From Caryophanales bacterium (GTDB lineage Bacteria; Bacillota; Bacilli; CAJFEE01): a stretch of DNA of 64,000 bases. The translations under genes and the position numbers were made by a program. This document shows positions 24,526 to 32,102 of the stretch, one piece after another (position 1 is the stretch's first letter; each line of letters starts with the position of its first letter). The stretch is taken from positions 124,001 through 188,000 of the forward strand of contig JAQSYP010000002.1 of NCBI GenBank assembly GCA_029256085.1, in the 5' to 3' direction. The notes below the pieces were generated by a model. That model had not been told where the DNA came from. It made no database searches and was given only the letters and a program-made list of their open reading frames with translations.

Positions 24526-25737
24526 TCAAGTAATTGCTTTTCTAGTAATTACTAATTTGGTAAATATTATACTAAATATTATAGCACTAATAAAACACGT
24601 TAAAAAATATAGAATATTAGCATGAACAAGTAAAATCATTAAACTACTAAGTGTACCAAATACAAATAATTGCATTGTAAAAAAATTACCTATACTCTTT
24701 GTCTTCTCCGCATCTTTCCCTGGTAGTATTGTCCACCATACATTATTAGATAAACTACCTAAAATTGGTAGAAGCTGTATTCCATATGCATATAAAAAAG
24801 CAATAAAAAACACGATTACAAACATATTCAATTCCATCATATAAAAAGTTATTAACAACACAATCTGTAATCTAAAGAACAGTCCAAAATAATCACCCGA
24901 TCTTGCCCATGTTCTCCATAAAATAAAATAAATTCTATTGTTAGTATTAAAATTTATTTTAGGAAGTACAACGTCTAAGTATTTTCTTCTATTAAGTTGC
25001 CCACCAATAATGGGAACATCGGTAACTAAATTAGCAATTTTATAAATACGATATGAATAGACTTCATCTTTATCAATCCAATAAAGCCAGCTAAATGTCT
25101 TATTTGAAACATACTTATTAAGTATAAAAATACTAATAGATAACATCAATGCTATTGAAAATGCAAATAAATTATTATTAGTTAAGAGTAGATAAAAAAT
25201 TATAAAAGTTACAACCATTTGGGTAAATGTTAGCGCAATGTTAGAAAGTTTATGTAATAAATAAGGTCTAACCCAACTAATATATAAATTCCATACCTTC
25301 ATTAAGATAATTATAAATATATATATAAACAAATTGTCTTTGATATTAGAATCATATTTATTTAGTAATGGCAAAGTGGGTAGTATGAATAATACTGTTG
25401 TAAACATTTGAATTCCAAAACTAACTAATAAACATTTTCTAAAGTAATTACTTAATCGGTACTCACTAGGTGTTAAATAAATTATATCTGCTTTGTTAAG
25501 AAACGTCATAATTGGTGATGGAATAATAACTAACATCCAAATAATAGATGTTACAATTATCCACGGGAAGTTTTCTGATGAGTTTTTCAACCATTCTTGA
25601 TAATAGTAACCTCCCCCACCAATCAATATTAGTAATACAATTATTAAATGATCGCTAAAAATATATCTTAAGTATTTCATGTAACTATTTATCCTACTTA
25701 AAAAGCGTTTTTCCCACATTGTATTAATATCTATCAT
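24526..25737 (-). CDS. ecsB: ABC transporter permease EcsB
   Basis: A 403-residue integral membrane protein with about ten hydrophobic segments. It matches EcsB by its N-terminal pattern (WEKRFLSRINSYMKYLRYIF) and PSPIMTFLNKADIIYLTPSE. With EcsA it forms an exporter that affects secretion, competence, sporulation and intramembrane proteolysis by RasP in B. subtilis. Its start overlaps the ecsA stop by 4 bases. No ecsC gene follows, unlike in B. subtilis. Confidence 0.9.
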   Translation of the reverse strand: MIDINTMWEKRFLSRINSYMKYLRYIFSDHLIIVLLILIGGGGYYYQEWLKNSSENFPWIIVTSIIWMLVIIPSPIMTFLNKADIIYLTPSEYRLSNYFRKCLLVSFGIQMFTTVLFILPTLPLLNKYDSNIKDNLFIYIFIIILMKVWNLYISWVRPYLLHKLSNIALTFTQMVVTFIIFYLLLTNNNLFAFSIALMLSISIFILNKYVSNKTFSWLYWIDKDEVYSYRIYKIANLVTDVPIIGGQLNRRKYLDVVLPKINFNTNNRIYFILWRTWARSGDYFGLFFRLQIVLLITFYMMELNMFVIVFFIAFLYAYGIQLLPILGSLSNNVWWTILPGKDAEKTKSIGNFFTMQLFVFGTLSSLMILLVHANILYFLTCFISAIIFSIIFTKLVITRKAIT

Positions 25738-26474
25738 TCAATTTCATCCTTTGTAATAGCTAAATAAATTTCATCTAAAGAAGAAGCAGCCATACCAGCT
25801 TTCTCTCTAATTTCTTTAAGAGTCCCCATCATCTTAATTCTGCCATTGTGTAAAATTATAAAGCGATCACAATATTTCTCTGCAGTTGCAAGAATATGAG
25901 TAGACATAAAGATTGTTGATCCATCTTCTCTAGCCTTATTAAGTAATTCCAATAACGAGTGGATACCTAATGGATCTAAACCTAAGAATGGTTCATCAAT
26001 AATATACAACGGCGGATTTACTAAAAAGGCACTCATAATCATAACTTTTTGTTTCATACCTTTAGAAAAATGAACCGGAAACCAATCTTTTCTTTTTTCC
26101 ATTTTAAATTCTTTAAGTAACCATGAAACTCTTTCATTGAAAGTTTTCTCGTCAATACCGTAAGACATAGCAATAAATTGAAGATGTTCGACTAAAGTCA
26201 ATTCCTCATATAGAATTGGCATTTCTGGTATGTATGCGAAATTTTTTCTGTAGTTTTCAATATTCTCTTCAATCTTATTACCTAAAATGGAAATTGAACC
26301 TTTCTGAGGTTCCATTAACCCAATTAGGTGTTTTATAATTGTGCTCTTTCCTGCACCATTAAGACCAATTAAACCGATAATTTCACCTTTCTGAAGTTCA
26401 AAATTTATGTCATGTATCACAGGCTTTTTCGAGTATCCTCCAAACAAGCCATCTACTTTTAAAACTGAATTCAT
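25734..26474 (-). CDS. ecsA: ABC transporter ATP-binding protein EcsA
   Basis: A 246-residue ATPase. Walker A GLNGAGKSTI is at about 37-46. The signature is HFSKGMKQKVMIM, a normal EcsA variant of LSGGQ. Walker B is LYIIDEPFLGLD and the switch is STHIL. It partners EcsB. TTAGGAGATCG precedes the ATG. Upstream, on the plus strand, is the candidate RNA at 26562. Confidence 0.94.
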   Translation of the reverse strand: MNSVLKVDGLFGGYSKKPVIHDINFELQKGEIIGLIGLNGAGKSTIIKHLIGLMEPQKGSISILGNKIEENIENYRKNFAYIPEMPILYEELTLVEHLQFIAMSYGIDEKTFNERVSWLLKEFKMEKRKDWFPVHFSKGMKQKVMIMSAFLVNPPLYIIDEPFLGLDPLGIHSLLELLNKAREDGSTIFMSTHILATAEKYCDRFIILHNGRIKMMGTLKEIREKAGMAASSLDEIYLAITKDEIE

Positions 26475-26561
26475 AAGCGATCTCCTAACATTTTCAATAT
26501 TTTATATAAAAATAATATAATTTATAAATACTTTTCGCAAAGTATGGAAACCATAATTATT

Positions 26562-26931
26562 GTAGAGAGAGAGTTAAAGCTTTTTCAATATTAACTTCCT
26601 CAAGTTAAACTTATTCTTGTTCAAGATTTCGGGGGTGTCAGTCGGACACAATTTACTTTAAGTAAAAACCGATTAACCTACGAGATGAGGTGTTTCCAAA
26701 AGGCTTTGAAAAACATGGTCGCTAACAATTACTTGCGAACATCTTATGCTTTGCATAATATTCTTAGCGAAGGTAGCTCTAAATGAACAAGGTTGCATAG
26801 TATTGTGTAAAACTCTCATAAATGAGGTGTTGATCGCAGATAATATTGCTATTTAAATTTTGTTAAACTTTTTCCATCTCTCTACTTTGGAGCAGGACGC
26901 AACCCGCAAGCGTTCTGCTCTTTTTATTTCC
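26562..26931 (+). ncRNA. Candidate structured RNA of about 370 nt, unidentified
   Basis: The end is a strong terminator: AGCAGGACGC, short loop, GCGTTCTGCT, TTTTT (26891-26924). The first bases GTAGAGAGA (26562-26570) pair with TCTCTCTAC (26876-26884) just before it, closing the molecule. CATAAT at 26552 could be the -10 element; the -35 is weak. Inside are hairpins TTAACTT-CCTC-AAGTTAA (26591-26608), GTGTC-AGTCG-GACAC (26635-26649), TTTACTT-T-AAGTAAA (26653-26667) and TTATGC-TTT-GCATAA (about 26744-26758). It does not resemble 6S, SRP, tmRNA or RNase P RNA as I know them. Confidence 0.5.
26890..26931 (+). terminator. Strong intrinsic terminator before hit
   Basis: AGCAGGACGC and GCGTTCTGCT pair over 10 bases with one G-U around a short AACCCGCAA-containing loop, followed by five T. 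No protein gene on the plus strand precedes it, which points to an RNA gene upstream. Confidence 0.85.
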
Positions 26932-27030
26932 CAAATATTTTTTCAATTTAATTGAATTGAATGATATTTTAGGTAATAATAAAAATAAATGTAAAAAATT
27001 TCCTAAACGAGAAGATACGGGGGTATTTTT

Positions 27031-27459
27031 ATGGGACATGACAATTGTATTTTTTGTAAAATAGTTTCTGGTGAAATCCCGGCACATAAAGTGTATGAAG
27101 ATGATCACACTTTGGCATTCCTAGACATTAGTCAAGTAACAAATGGTCATACATTAGTAATTCCTAAAAGTCATAAAGAAAATATTTATGAATTAGACGA
27201 TGTTACAGCAAAAAATTTGTTTGCAGTAGTTCCTAAAGTATCTAATTCTATTTTAAACGTATTTAATCCTGTTGGATTAAATTTAATTAATAATAATGGT
27301 GAGGAAGCAGGGCAATCTGTATTTCATTTTCATCTACATATTATACCAAGATATGGTAAGGGTGATGGATTTGGTGTTGTTTGGAAGACGCACGAAATGA
27401 AATACACTCAAGATGACCTATCGAGCATTGCAATTAAAATAAGACAAAATATTGAATAA
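27031..27459 (+). CDS. hit: HIT family nucleotide-binding protein Hit
   Basis: A 142-residue histidine-triad protein, likely a nucleoside phosphoramidate or dinucleotide hydrolase. The triad HFHLHII has His99, His101 and His103. The zinc-type pair Cys6-x2-Cys9 is near the N-terminus, and NGHTLVIPK follows near residue 39. GGGGG precedes the ATG. It is divergent from ecsAB, as in B. subtilis, and followed closely by yhaH. Confidence 0.94.
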   Translation: MGHDNCIFCKIVSGEIPAHKVYEDDHTLAFLDISQVTNGHTLVIPKSHKENIYELDDVTAKNLFAVVPKVSNSILNVFNPVGLNLINNNGEEAGQSVFHFHLHIIPRYGKGDGFGVVWKTHEMKYTQDDLSSIAIKIRQNIE

Positions 27460-27477
27460 ACAATGGAGTGGAATATT

Positions 27478-27798
27478 ATGAGCGGGAAAAAATCATTCTT
27501 TACAGGTTTAGTATTAGGTAGTATCGCAGCATCAGCAACAGTTTACGCCCTAAAAACGGAAAAAGGTAGGGAATTCGCAGTTAAAGCGAAAGATTCTTTT
27601 AAAGATATGGCAAGTAAAGTTGAGGACAGTATCGAAAACAAAGAAGAAATAATTGAATTTGTTAATGATTACATTACTGAAAAAACAAACTCCATTGTAA
27701 ACTTTGGTGCAAAAAAAGAAACTTCAGAAACAGAAATTATTGAAAAAGAGTTACACAGATTAAAAAAAGAAATAGAATCTATCGAGAGTTCAATCTAA
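27478..27798 (+). CDS. yhaH: YtxH-domain protein YhaH
   Basis: A 106-residue protein. An N-terminal glycine-containing hydrophobic segment (SFFTGLVLGSIAASATVYAL) is followed by TEKGREF and a charged helical tail. This is the YtxH/general-stress type. The ATG at 27478 has GGAGTGG about seven bases upstream; the ATG at 27463 precedes that site and is rejected. It is 18 bases after hit, probably co-transcribed. Confidence 0.8.
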   Translation: MSGKKSFFTGLVLGSIAASATVYALKTEKGREFAVKAKDSFKDMASKVEDSIENKEEIIEFVNDYITEKTNSIVNFGAKKETSETEIIEKELHRLKKEIESIESSI

Positions 27799-27924
27799 AA
27801 ATAGTAAAATATGGTAAATATTGTTTGTAAAATATAGTATTTTCATTTAAATTAGATATATGTTATTTTTTATTATTTCTAAATACTATTTAGTAAACAT
27901 CAAAGGGTCAGTGGGGGAAAATTA

Positions 27925-28500
27925 ATGATTGAGCAAAACGAACTGAAGCATGCACTTATGTTCAGTCAAAGGGTTGCACAGCTATCAAAAGCATTGTGGA
28001 AAAGCATTGAGAAGGACTGGCAAAATTGGATTAAACCATATGATTTAAACATTAATGAGCATCATATTTTATGGATTGCTTATCATCTCAAGGGTGCAAG
28101 TGTTTCAGAAATTGCAAAATTTGGAGTAATGCACGTTTCAACTGCATTTAACTTTTCTAAAAAGTTGGAAGAACGAGGATATATCGAATTCTCAAAAAAG
28201 GAAAACGATAAGAGAAATACATATATTCAACTTACTCAAAAGGGAGAAGAAATTTTCCTTGATTTAATGGGAACATTTACTGGTAAGGAGAATGCTGTTT
28301 ATCAAGGAGCAATCCCATTAAAGAATTTGTATGGTAAATTCCCTGAATTACTTGAATTAAACGCTATTGTTAAACAAATATACGGCGAAGAATTCATGGA
28401 AATCTTTGAAAGATCATTGGACAATCTAGATACAGAATTTACTGAAGACAAAGGTAAGCTAGTAAAAAAAAGTAGCTTAGATGAAAAAGTAGTACAATAA
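27925..28500 (+). CDS. scoC: MarR family transition-state regulator ScoC (Hpr)
   Basis: A 191-residue repressor of extracellular protease and sporulation genes in B. subtilis. The winged helix-turn-helix is clear: [23 protein letters not shown] at about 40-62, [22 protein letters not shown], then the wing [12 protein letters not shown]. The long C-terminal part distinguishes ScoC from ordinary MarR proteins. GTGGGGGAA precedes the ATG. It lies between yhaH and yhaI as in B. subtilis. Confidence 0.95.
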   Translation: MIEQNELKHALMFSQRVAQLSKALWKSIEKDWQNWIKPYDLNINEHHILWIAYHLKGASVSEIAKFGVMHVSTAFNFSKKLEERGYIEFSKKENDKRNTYIQLTQKGEEIFLDLMGTFTGKENAVYQGAIPLKNLYGKFPELLELNAIVKQIYGEEFMEIFERSLDNLDTEFTEDKGKLVKKSSLDEKVVQ

Positions 28501-28508
28501 TTAATTTC

Positions 28509-28838
28509 TTATCTGCAGTACTTCTGGAATTCTTTCATTAAATTTATGTAGATTTTGCTAATTAATAATGTATTAATTAATTCTCTAATATCACAAGAAG
28601 AAGGTAATTGGTTTTTGAATTCTTGAAAAAGACTTTCGAACCACATTAGACCTTCTTCTTTTTGTTTTGTCATTATTTCATCTAATTGTTCACATGTGGA
28701 CATCAATTTATCGACTTCTTGCTTTGAAAGTTTTTTTCTTATTATGTAAGATTCGAAAGGGTTTTTTTCTTGGTCAATTATCGTTAGCATTAATTCTAAA
28801 TGATACTCTAATAATTCTAATTTTTTATGTAATCCCAT
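28509..28838 (-). CDS. yhaI: DUF1878 family protein YhaI
   Basis: A 109-residue helical protein that starts with GLHKKLELLEYHLELMLTIID and contains FESYIIRKKLSKQEVDKL. The family's function is unknown. It is convergent with scoC, with 8 bases between the stops, and has no clear terminator between them. GGGGGAAAG precedes the ATG. Position next to scoC supports the name. Confidence 0.8.
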   Translation of the reverse strand: MGLHKKLELLEYHLELMLTIIDQEKNPFESYIIRKKLSKQEVDKLMSTCEQLDEIMTKQKEEGLMWFESLFQEFKNQLPSSCDIRELINTLLISKIYINLMKEFQKYCR

Positions 28839-29067
28839 ATCACTTTCCCCCTCAGATTTTATAATACACTAATATAAAAATAAATAAAACTGACTATTGC
28901 AAGCCAATAAAGGGGCAGTTACTTTTCGCAAAATATAATCCAATAAATACTTACATTTCTTGCACCAGGAAATGTAGATTCAGACCACTTACAGTAATTT
29001 ATATTTTATTTGTTTAACTTTAAAATAAACATGGATTTGTCAAGTCATTTAATTAAGTAGAATTATG

Positions 29068-29171
29068 AAACTGCTCGACTCCAGCGGGAACAGCACGAGC
29101 CGAAAATCCATTTTTGCAAGTGAAACTAGCAAAAATTAGTTGAGGCCGTACCCGCGGAAAGCGAGCAGTTT
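29068..29171. repeat. Family I interspersed repeat, copy 4
   Basis: Arms AAACTGCTCG and CGAGCAGTTT. Inner GACTCCAGCGGGAACAGCACGA and GGCCGTACCCGCGGAAAG are conserved. The central palindrome has decayed to TTTTTGCAAGTGAAACTAGC. Confidence 0.9.
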
Positions 29172-29197
29172 TTTATTATTATACTTTATTTACTTTA

Positions 29198-29229
29198 AAT
29201 AAAAATGGTGAAGGATTTCTCCTTCACCG
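29198..29229 (-). terminator. Terminator of the SscA-like genes
   Basis: GGTGAAGG (29207-29214) pairs with CCTTCACC (29221-29228). On the minus strand a T-rich run follows. Confidence 0.82.
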
Positions 29230-29235
29230 TTGATC

Positions 29236-29319
29236 TTATAACCAGCTAGCACCGATGATTATTAAAAGAATAAATAACACTACTAATAATGCGAAACCAT
29301 TTCCACCATAGTTTGTCAT
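29236..29319 (-). CDS. YjcZ/SscA family sporulation mini-protein 1 (27 aa)
   Basis: MTNYGGNGFALLVVLFILL leads into a hydrophobic helix that ends IIIGASWL. This is the YjcZ/SscA pattern: a short polar Gly/Asn head and one membrane helix. AGGAGGG lies eight bases before the ATG at 29319; an ATG at 29325 is too close to that site. SscA helps spore-coat assembly in B. subtilis, where it also lies near prsA. Two more copies follow. Confidence 0.85.
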   Translation of the reverse strand: MTNYGGNGFALLVVLFILLIIIGASWL

Positions 29320-29388
29320 GGTCATGCCCTCCTATTTAATAAATTTTTATTAATATTCATAATAATGGTAATGCTTATATATAAGGTA

Positions 29389-29475
29389 TTAGCAGATTGC
29401 AGCACCAACTATTATTAATAAGATGAACAATACAACGATTAATGCGAACCCATTGTTGTGGTTTACGTGAGTCAT
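29389..29475 (-). CDS. YjcZ/SscA family sporulation mini-protein 2 (28 aa)
   Basis: Begins MTHVNHNNGFALIVVLF and ends in a hydrophobic helix, IIVGAAIC. GGGGAGGTG precedes the ATG. A sequence CATAATATA upstream fits a sigma-K -10 element, but no good -35 partner was found. It ends in Cys like copy 3. Confidence 0.83.
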   Translation of the reverse strand: MTHVNHNNGFALIVVLFILLIIVGAAIC

Positions 29476-29569
29476 ATTAACACCTCCCCTTTATGACTTA
29501 AGATATATTATGCAGTTTAATTCAATGAGGCATAGGCATTAGTCACGGTTTTTAGTTAGAATTATTCTA

Positions 29570-29656
29570 TTAACAAATTACTGCCCCGATAATGATTAAT
29601 AAAATGAATAGAACAACCAGTAAAGCAAAGCCATTTGAATAATTATAATTGCTCAT
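29570..29656 (-). CDS. YjcZ/SscA family sporulation mini-protein 3 (28 aa)
   Basis: Begins MSNYNYSNGFALLVVLF and ends IIIGAVIC. AAAGGGGGTAGG precedes the ATG. It is the third tandem member; each gene has its own ribosome site and spacer. The NGFALxVVLFILLII core is the same in all three. Confidence 0.83.
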   Translation of the reverse strand: MSNYNYSNGFALLVVLFILLIIIGAVIC

Positions 29657-29872
29657 TTAATCCTACCCCCTTTAGTAATTTCAATATAGTGTATTAAATA
29701 CCCAGCGATTTGTGTAAACGAATGTCCCGATTTTTAAAAAAATTGTAGATTAATAAGTGAAGAAATTATGAATTTAAAGTTTAATTTGTTAGTTTGTGTT
29801 ATATTAATTGTTGTGGTTTTTGTACATACTGAAAGTAGGCATACCGCAAAAATACATACTAGGGGTGTTATA

Positions 29873-30763
29873 ATGAACAAACGTTTTCTATTTTCTGTTG
29901 TTGCAGCTGCTACTCTAGCACTAACTGGCTGTAATGATGCAAAAACAAGTTCTGAAAAAGTAGCTGAGACAAAGCAAGGAAATGTCACAAAGGACGAGCT
30001 TTATGAAGCAATGAAGGGTAGATATGGTGCACAAACACTTCGTGAATTAGTATACGAAAAAGTTCTAAGCGAAAAGTATAAAGTAGACAACAAAGACGTT
30101 GATGCTGAAATTGCTAAACTTAAAGAACAATATGGTGCTCAATTTAATGATGTATTAATTCAAAGTGGATTTGCTGATGAAGCTGCTCTTAAAAGATCTA
30201 TTAAAGTAAGTCTTTTACAAGAAAAGGCAGCAACAGCTAAATTAGTTTTCACTAGCAAGGAACTTAAAGACTACTACGAAAAATTAACTCCTGAGTTAAA
30301 AGCTAGTCATATATTAGTTGGAACAGAGAAGGAAGCAAAAGACATTAAAGCTAAGTTAGATAAAGGTGAATCTTTTGATAAATTAGCAAAAGATCACTCT
30401 AAAGATCCAGGTTCAGCTTCTAAGGGTGGAGATTTAGGCTACTTTAAATCAGGCCAAATGGTTCCTGAATTTGAAAAGGCTGCTGCAGCTCTAAAAGTTA
30501 ATGAAATTTCTGCACCAGTTAAATCGCAATTTGGTTACCACATTATTAAGTTAACTGATGTTAAGGAAAAAGAATCTTTTGAAAAGATGAGAGAAGATAT
30601 TAAAAAGGAATTAGCTCAAACTAAACTTACTACTGAGTTTGTAGATCAAGCTGTTCAAGAAGAAGTAAAGAAAGCTGATGTTAAAATTTCAGATTCAGCT
30701 CTAAAAGATATTTTCAAACCACAAGCTCCTCCAGCAGCTGGTGGAACAAATCCACATCAATAA
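29873..30763 (+). CDS. prsA: Foldase lipoprotein PrsA
   Basis: A 296-residue peptidyl-prolyl isomerase lipoprotein that folds secreted proteins outside the membrane. The signal peptide ends at the lipobox LTGC (Cys20). The parvulin domain spans about residues 138-227, with ASHILVGTEKEA, GGDLGYFKSGQMVPEFE and FGYHIIKLTD. N- and C-terminal chaperone parts flank it. The ATG at 29873 has AGGGGTG upstream; the frame's earlier start at 29768 would add 35 unlikely residues. A Pro-rich tail ends the protein. A terminator follows. Confidence 0.95.
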   Translation: MNKRFLFSVVAAATLALTGCNDAKTSSEKVAETKQGNVTKDELYEAMKGRYGAQTLRELVYEKVLSEKYKVDNKDVDAEIAKLKEQYGAQFNDVLIQSGFADEAALKRSIKVSLLQEKAATAKLVFTSKELKDYYEKLTPELKASHILVGTEKEAKDIKAKLDKGESFDKLAKDHSKDPGSASKGGDLGYFKSGQMVPEFEKAAAALKVNEISAPVKSQFGYHIIKLTDVKEKESFEKMREDIKKELAQTKLTTEFVDQAVQEEVKKADVKISDSALKDIFKPQAPPAAGGTNPHQ

Positions 30764-30772
30764 ATTAACAAT

Positions 30773-30820
30773 GCTGTCGATAAATACACAAAGTGTATTT
30801 GTCGGCAGTTTTTTTATTTT
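30773..30820 (+). terminator. Terminator of prsA
   Basis: CTGTCGATAAATACAC pairs with GTGTATTTGTCGGCAG (imperfections at two places), followed by a run of T. Confidence 0.85.
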
Positions 30821-30868
30821 TTTACTCAAGGTTTCAGACGCTTGCTACGAGTGTGCTAATAAACTACA

Positions 30869-30901
30869 TAAAAAAGATGTCCCTGAAATCGGGACATCTT
30901 T
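30869..30901 (-). terminator. Terminator of yhaL
   Basis: AAAGATGTCCC and GGGACATCTTT form an 11-bp perfect stem; on the minus strand T residues follow. Confidence 0.87.
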
Positions 30902-30905
30902 GATA

Positions 30906-31103
30906 TTAGTTATTTTTTACCATCTCATTAGTTTCATATCTTCGCTTTCTTTCTTCGGCTATTCTTTCCATATAGTAATTACCTTCATGCTCAATTAACC
31001 GTTCATCAACAATTTCTTTATCTTCTTCTATGAATGCGGTGATAGCCTTATACCCACTAAATACAATTCCTGCAACAACAAAATAGATCCACCATGGAAG
31101 CAT
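30906..31103 (-). CDS. yhaL: Sporulation protein YhaL
   Basis: A 65-residue protein with one N-terminal membrane helix (WWIYFVVAGIVFSGYKAI) and a charged C-terminal tail rich in Glu and Arg. It fits the sporulation YhaL family, whose function is unknown. AGGAGG precedes the ATG. It lies between prsA and yhaM, the same place as in B. subtilis, and has its own terminator. Confidence 0.85.
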   Translation of the reverse strand: MLPWWIYFVVAGIVFSGYKAITAFIEEDKEIVDERLIEHEGNYYMERIAEERKRRYETNEMVKNN

Positions 31104-31163
31104 CCAATTTCCTCCTTAAATAGACAAGCTATTAAATTGTATTCAGGAATTTTTATAATATTA

Positions 31164-32102
31164 CTAAAAATTTGGTTTATAAAATGCTCGGTTATCTAGA
31201 GCAAAAACTCGCTCCGTAAATTCACCAGGCTTTACTCTCTCAAGTGCACGATCCATCATGTTCATTTTCGCGTCTAGATTATCAATATAGTGTAATATCT
31301 CGGCTTCTTTTATAACTGGTTTTTTAGGACTACCCCACTCTTCTTTCCCATGGTGACTTAGAACTAAATGTTGAAGTAGCATTACTTCCTCGCCTTCAAT
31401 TCCTAATTCTTCTGCCTCTTTACCGATTTCATTAACCATAATAGAAATATGCCCTAATAATTGGCCTTGTAAAGTATAGGTAGTCGAAACAGGGCCAGAT
31501 AATTCAAATACCTTACCTAAGTCATGGAGAATTACACCTGAATATAATAAATCCTTATTTAAAGTTGGATATAGTGTTGCAATTGCCTTAGCAAGTCTTA
31601 GCATGCTAACTACATGGTAAGCCAATCCTGATACAAATTCATGATGATTTTTAGTTGCCGCTGGGAATTCTAAAAATTGCTCTCTATATTTAGCGACAAG
31701 ACCTCTTGTTATTCTCTGAATATTTGAGTTTGTCATTTCAAATATGTATGTATTTACCTCAGCTAGCATATCTTCCTTTGATTCTGGAGCTGTTTCAATG
31801 AAATCTTCAATTCGAACATTTGCATCATTTGCTGGTTCTAGTAGTGTTAGTCTCAACTGATGCTTTCCTTGATACAACTGCACCTCTCCGTTAACCTTAA
31901 CAATTTTCCCAGGAACAAAGTGTTTACATGTCGCTTCATTAATATCCCATAATTTCCCTTCTATTTCTCCAGTTTTATCTTGGAAAATAATTGTTAAATA
32001 CGGCTTTCCATTTTTCGCAAGTAATCTTTGGGAATTTTTAATAAGAAAAAATTTATCTATTTTATCATTCACATGGTAATGTGCAATTCCTTTTGTTGTC
32101 AT
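31164..32102 (-). CDS. yhaM: 3'-5' exoribonuclease YhaM
   Basis: A 312-residue nuclease that trims RNA 3' ends and can also act on single-stranded DNA. An N-terminal OB fold (residues about 15-75, with [19 protein letters not shown]) is followed by an HD domain with [22 protein letters not shown] and [15 protein letters not shown]. The start overlaps the yhaN stop by 4 bases, so yhaO-yhaN-yhaM form one operon of nucleic-acid-processing genes. Confidence 0.95.
   Translation of the reverse strand: MTTKGIAHYHVNDKIDKFFLIKNSQRLLAKNGKPYLTIIFQDKTGEIEGKLWDINEATCKHFVPGKIVKVNGEVQLYQGKHQLRLTLLEPANDANVRIEDFIETAPESKEDMLAEVNTYIFEMTNSNIQRITRGLVAKYREQFLEFPAATKNHHEFVSGLAYHVVSMLRLAKAIATLYPTLNKDLLYSGVILHDLGKVFELSGPVSTTYTLQGQLLGHISIMVNEIGKEAEELGIEGEEVMLLQHLVLSHHGKEEWGSPKKPVIKEAEILHYIDNLDAKMNMMDRALERVKPGEFTERVFALDNRAFYKPNF

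Larger units (their letters stand above)
26475..27030. other. 556-bp spacer between ecsA and hit
   Basis: No credible protein gene; frames crossing it are short and lack ribosome sites. It holds the candidate RNA at 26562-26931 and about 100 bases of A+T-rich DNA that should contain the hit promoter. Confidence 0.6.
28839..29235. other. 397-bp spacer between yhaI and the SscA-like genes
   Basis: No gene seen. It contains a small ACATTTC/GAAATGT hairpin (about 28952-28977), a decayed ACTTGGC-type hairpin (29021-29050), a family I repeat (29068-29171) and the terminator at 29198-29229. Confidence 0.6.

Noticed and set aside
26562-26931. 6S RNA or RNase P RNA
   Set aside because: The long closing stem recalls 6S, but the length is too great and the central open-bubble pattern is not evident; the conserved RNase P sequences are absent.
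26863-27108. Minus-strand open frame of 81 codons over the candidate RNA terminator and the start of hit
   Set aside because: It lies antisense to hit and the terminator, has no convincing ribosome site and shows no protein-like pattern.
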